Below, piece after piece: positions 61,852-64,000 of a stretch of DNA of 64,000 nucleotides (its first letter is position 1; every line of letters begins with the position of its first letter). The DNA is from RYN-133 sp036497285. Its GTDB lineage: Bacteria; Actinomycetota; Actinomycetes; Mycobacteriales; Jatrophihabitantaceae. Under the pieces are notes generated by a model. It had not been told where the DNA came from. It saw only the letters and a list, made by a program, of their open reading frames with translations, and searched no databases. The DNA lies in assembly GCA_036497285.1 (NCBI GenBank), contig DASXJR010000007.1:124001-188000 (forward strand), given 5' to 3'. The translations under genes and the position numbers were made by a program.

Positions 61852-61962
61852 CTATTCCGCGCCGTATCCATAGTCACGGAGGCGGCGCCAATAAGCGTCA
61901 CGTTCTTCGTCGGAAAAGAGTTCGTGGAACTGCGGTGGCAGTACCTGGGCTTCAACGGTCAA
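61852..61962 (-). pseudogene. Orphan C-terminal protein fragment
   Basis: The minus strand encodes LTVEAQVLPPQFHELFSDEE and then RDAYWRRLRDYGYGAE before a TAG at 61852. The frame remains open upstream (QLWQRNRLD) into the 5' end of the divergent helicase gene, without a good start or ribosome-binding site. Codon and residue use look genuine, so it is probably the surviving end of a deleted gene. A tiny gene started at TTG 61962 is the alternative. Nothing else is seen between 61650 and 62021. Confidence 0.4.
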
Positions 61963-62021
61963 GTCGAGACGGTTGCGCTGCCAGAGCTGCGTAAAGCCTT
62001 CGGACGGCGCCGCGCGGGACG

Positions 62022-63758
62022 ATGAACCTATCCAGCTACGACCGCCTGTTCCCCTCCCAGGACGTGCTGCAGGCCGGAGGACTCGGCAACCTCATCGCAG
62101 CTCCGCTGTCGGGCAAGGCACGGCCACGAGGCACAACCGTGTTCCTCGACCTGGCGACCCTGGAGCCGCACGACGACCGGTGGTTGTACTTGTCGACACT
62201 GGGACGCCTGTCGCCGCGAGAGGCCGACAGGCTCGCCCGTCGGCTCGGGCAGGTGCAGGTCGGTTCGAATGTCGACCGGCTGCGGCCCGCGACCTCCACC
62301 AAGATCGCGGTGCAGTCGCCACATTCAGTCAGCGCTCGACTGCGCGCGACCATCGTGGTCGACGCCAGCGATATGCCTCCCCCATTGCTGGCGACCTTGA
62401 AGCACGCGGCGACGATGCCTAATCCGGTGTTCTACGAACGTCAGCGCCGACGGGCATCCACATGGGACACGCCGCGCTACCTGCAGAATTTCGACGAGAC
62501 CCCATCCGGAGACCTCGTGCTGCCCCGCGGCATGCTGGACCAGCTCGACGGCTTGGTCTCCCAAGCGGGAAGCCGGCTCGAAGTCATCGACGAGGGCGAG
62601 CGTGGAACTCCGCAGGACTTCAAGTTCGCCGCAACGCTCGACCCAGAGCAACAGTCTGCGCTCGATGCCGTTCTCGCGCACGATCTCGCAGTGCTCGTCG
62701 CGCCGCCCGGCACCGGCAAGACGGTGATCGCCTGCGCCGCCGCGGCGGCGCTCGCCGTGTCGACGCTCGTGCTGGTAGATCGCAAGACGCTTGCCGACCA
62801 GTGGCGGTTGCGTATCAACGAGCTTCTCGGTGTCAAAGCCGGACAACGCGGTGGCGGGCGAGCCAAGACGACCGGCGTCATCGACGTCGCCACTTTGCAA
62901 ACGCTCTCTCGGCAGGACGATCTCACCGAACTTGTCGGAGGCTACGGGCTCGTCATCGTCGACGAATGCCACCATGTCCCCGCGGCCGCGTTCGAACACG
63001 CAGTCAGACAAATCCCCGCGCGCCGTTGGCTCGGCCTCACCGCGACGCCGTACCGGCGCGACCAGTTGGACGATCTGATCGCATTACAGCTCGGCCCGGT
63101 CCGCTACACGATTTCTCCGGCGCCTGAAGGCGTGTTGCCCGCTCGCGGCTCAGAGGCATCGCGGCCCAAGCCCGTCCTGCGCCTTCACATGACTGAGTAC
63201 CGATACACCGGCGACGCCGATCCGTCAGAACCCGGCGGTATCTCCGCGATCTACAAAGACATGACCGCCGACGAGGCCCGCAACATGCAGATCATCGAGG
63301 ACGTGAGCGCCGCACACGCGCGCGGTCGCCACTGCCTCTTGCTCACACAATGGGTCGACCACTTGAAACTGCTCGATAACTTGCTCCGCGAACGAGGTCT
63401 CGACCCTGTGGTCTTACGCGGTGGTACAGGCGCCAAGGCTCGTGCGGCGGCACTCCAGCGGCTCGATCCGGCCACCTCGAACGGCCCGCTCCTCGCCGTC
63501 GCGACTGGCTCATACGTTGGCGAGGGCTTCGACTGCCCGGCTCTGGATACGTTGTTCCTCACCGCGCCGATCGCCTTCAAAGGCAGGCTCGTTCAGTTCG
63601 TCGGCCGGATCCTGCGCAGCTACCCCGGAAAGATCGACGCTGAGGTGCATGACTACCACGACGCTCTCACCGGCGTCCTCGCCTCATCACTGACGAAGCG
63701 GGCGCCCGGCTACACCAGCCTGGGCTTTCCAGACCCTCGTCGAATCGATTCCTCTTGA
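62022..63758 (+). CDS. TOTE-type superfamily 2 helicase, apparently missing most of its primase domain
   Basis: The protein has 578 residues from ATG 62022. Residues 4-75 (SSYDRLFPSQD, GGLGNLIAAPLSGKARPRG, TVFLDLATLEPHDDRW) match the C-terminal part of the archaeo-eukaryotic primase domain of TOTE conflict systems. The catalytic part of that domain, normally just before SYDR, is absent. A TAA sits 9 codons upstream in frame. The helicase is intact: Walker A APPGTGKT at 227-234, DECHH at 314-318, LTATP at 339-343 and QFVGRILR near the end. Full-length relatives act in conflict with mobile elements. This copy may be a decayed or reduced form. Confidence 0.82.
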   Translation: MNLSSYDRLFPSQDVLQAGGLGNLIAAPLSGKARPRGTTVFLDLATLEPHDDRWLYLSTLGRLSPREADRLARRLGQVQVGSNVDRLRPATSTKIAVQSPHSVSARLRATIVVDASDMPPPLLATLKHAATMPNPVFYERQRRRASTWDTPRYLQNFDETPSGDLVLPRGMLDQLDGLVSQAGSRLEVIDEGERGTPQDFKFAATLDPEQQSALDAVLAHDLAVLVAPPGTGKTVIACAAAAALAVSTLVLVDRKTLADQWRLRINELLGVKAGQRGGGRAKTTGVIDVATLQTLSRQDDLTELVGGYGLVIVDECHHVPAAAFEHAVRQIPARRWLGLTATPYRRDQLDDLIALQLGPVRYTISPAPEGVLPARGSEASRPKPVLRLHMTEYRYTGDADPSEPGGISAIYKDMTADEARNMQIIEDVSAAHARGRHCLLLTQWVDHLKLLDNLLRERGLDPVVLRGGTGAKARAAALQRLDPATSNGPLLAVATGSYVGEGFDCPALDTLFLTAPIAFKGRLVQFVGRILRSYPGKIDAEVHDYHDALTGVLASSLTKRAPGYTSLGFPDPRRIDSS

Positions 63759-63847
63759 CGACCGCAACCGGCCGGGCAGTGTGCGCCACCCCTGGGACGC
63801 GCACCTCCTGGTTGTGGAGCACTTCTAGAACCACAATCCACACATCA

Positions 63848-64000
63848 ATGTGGGGACGGGATCCGAGGGGCGGTGGGCGATCATCGCCGCACGACGCCTG
63901 GGGTGGTTCGCGCGGCGTCCCGGTCGCAAGCCTCGTCGGGCTGGAGACCGCCAGCACGCTCGAACGTCTTGCCGCCGAAGGCGTGATCGGCCGGGCGGTA
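63848..64000 (+). CDS. Possible 5' end of a gene running off the window
   Basis: A frame from ATG 63848 stays open for 51 codons to the window edge. Its later part looks protein-like (GVPVASLVGLETASTLERLA), but the first 20 codons are Gly/Arg-rich and no ribosome-binding site precedes the ATG. A GTG further in may be the real start. Family not recognisable from this fragment. Confidence 0.25.
   Translation, partial: MWGRDPRGGGRSSPHDAWGGSRGVPVASLVGLETASTLERLAAEGVIGRAV

Overview
The window is GC-rich DNA with many GTG/TTG starts and 4-bp ATGA/GTGA gene overlaps. Together with a YbjN/T3SS-chaperone-like protein, an actinobacterial PAC2 protein, a maltokinase-type kinase and a LarBCE set, this points to an actinomycete chromosome. 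I cannot name the genus from sequence alone. No rRNA, convincing tRNA, CRISPR array, insertion sequence or phage module was seen.

Layout. (1) 1-7.7 kb: an alpha-mannoside locus with two secreted GH92 mannosidases diverging around a LacI regulator, two near-identical palindromic operators, and a secreted GH99/GH71-like hydrolase. (2) 7.7-15.2 kb: photolyase and a NERD-UvrD helicase, a YbjN-like protein, a glycosyltransferase coupled to a maltokinase-like kinase, a zinc-binding hypothetical protein and an N-terminally short TetR protein. (3) 15.2-24.7 kb: one forward operon with a YtcJ-type amidohydrolase, a complete Dpp/Opp-type ABC importer, an amidase-signature hydrolase and an SxxK (NylB-like) serine hydrolase. 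It looks like an import-and-hydrolyse system for an amide substrate. (4) 24.8-28.9 kb: SDR, an ArsR-AHSA1 pair, PAC2 and small hypothetical genes.

(5) 29.1-50.4 kb: a large catabolic island. It holds a phytoene-dehydrogenase-like flavoprotein with a GcvT-like methyl-carrier protein, an HDAC-family deacetylase, a DmpA peptidase, a CocE hydrolase, a sarcosine-oxidase-like flavoenzyme and a Rieske mononuclear-iron oxygenase of the betaine/carnitine type. It also holds a second Opp importer whose binding protein has a C-terminal membrane anchor, an S9 oligopeptidase, an acyl-CoA ligase, an enoyl-CoA hydratase and a second YtcJ-like amidohydrolase. The gene set suggests uptake of peptide- or amide-linked N-methylated amines, release by several hydrolases, oxidative demethylation, and CoA-dependent breakdown of the carbon skeleton. 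The substrate is unknown.

(6) 50.4-57.4 kb: GNAT, an APH-like kinase, a membrane protein with a degenerate J-like domain, a SnoaL/LuxR divergent pair with a central palindrome, a VapBC-type toxin-antitoxin pair with a palindromic operator, a 0.7-kb stretch without a convincing gene, and an aldo/keto reductase. (7) 57.5-60.1 kb: larB-larC-larE for the nickel-pincer nucleotide cofactor, with no larA in view. (8) 60.2-64 kb: a scarred, defence-like region. It contains a helicase-tail pseudogene that is a paralogue of the helicase at 9-10.8 kb, a NERD protein, an orphan C-terminal fragment, and a helicase that keeps only the C-terminal part of a TOTE-type primase domain.
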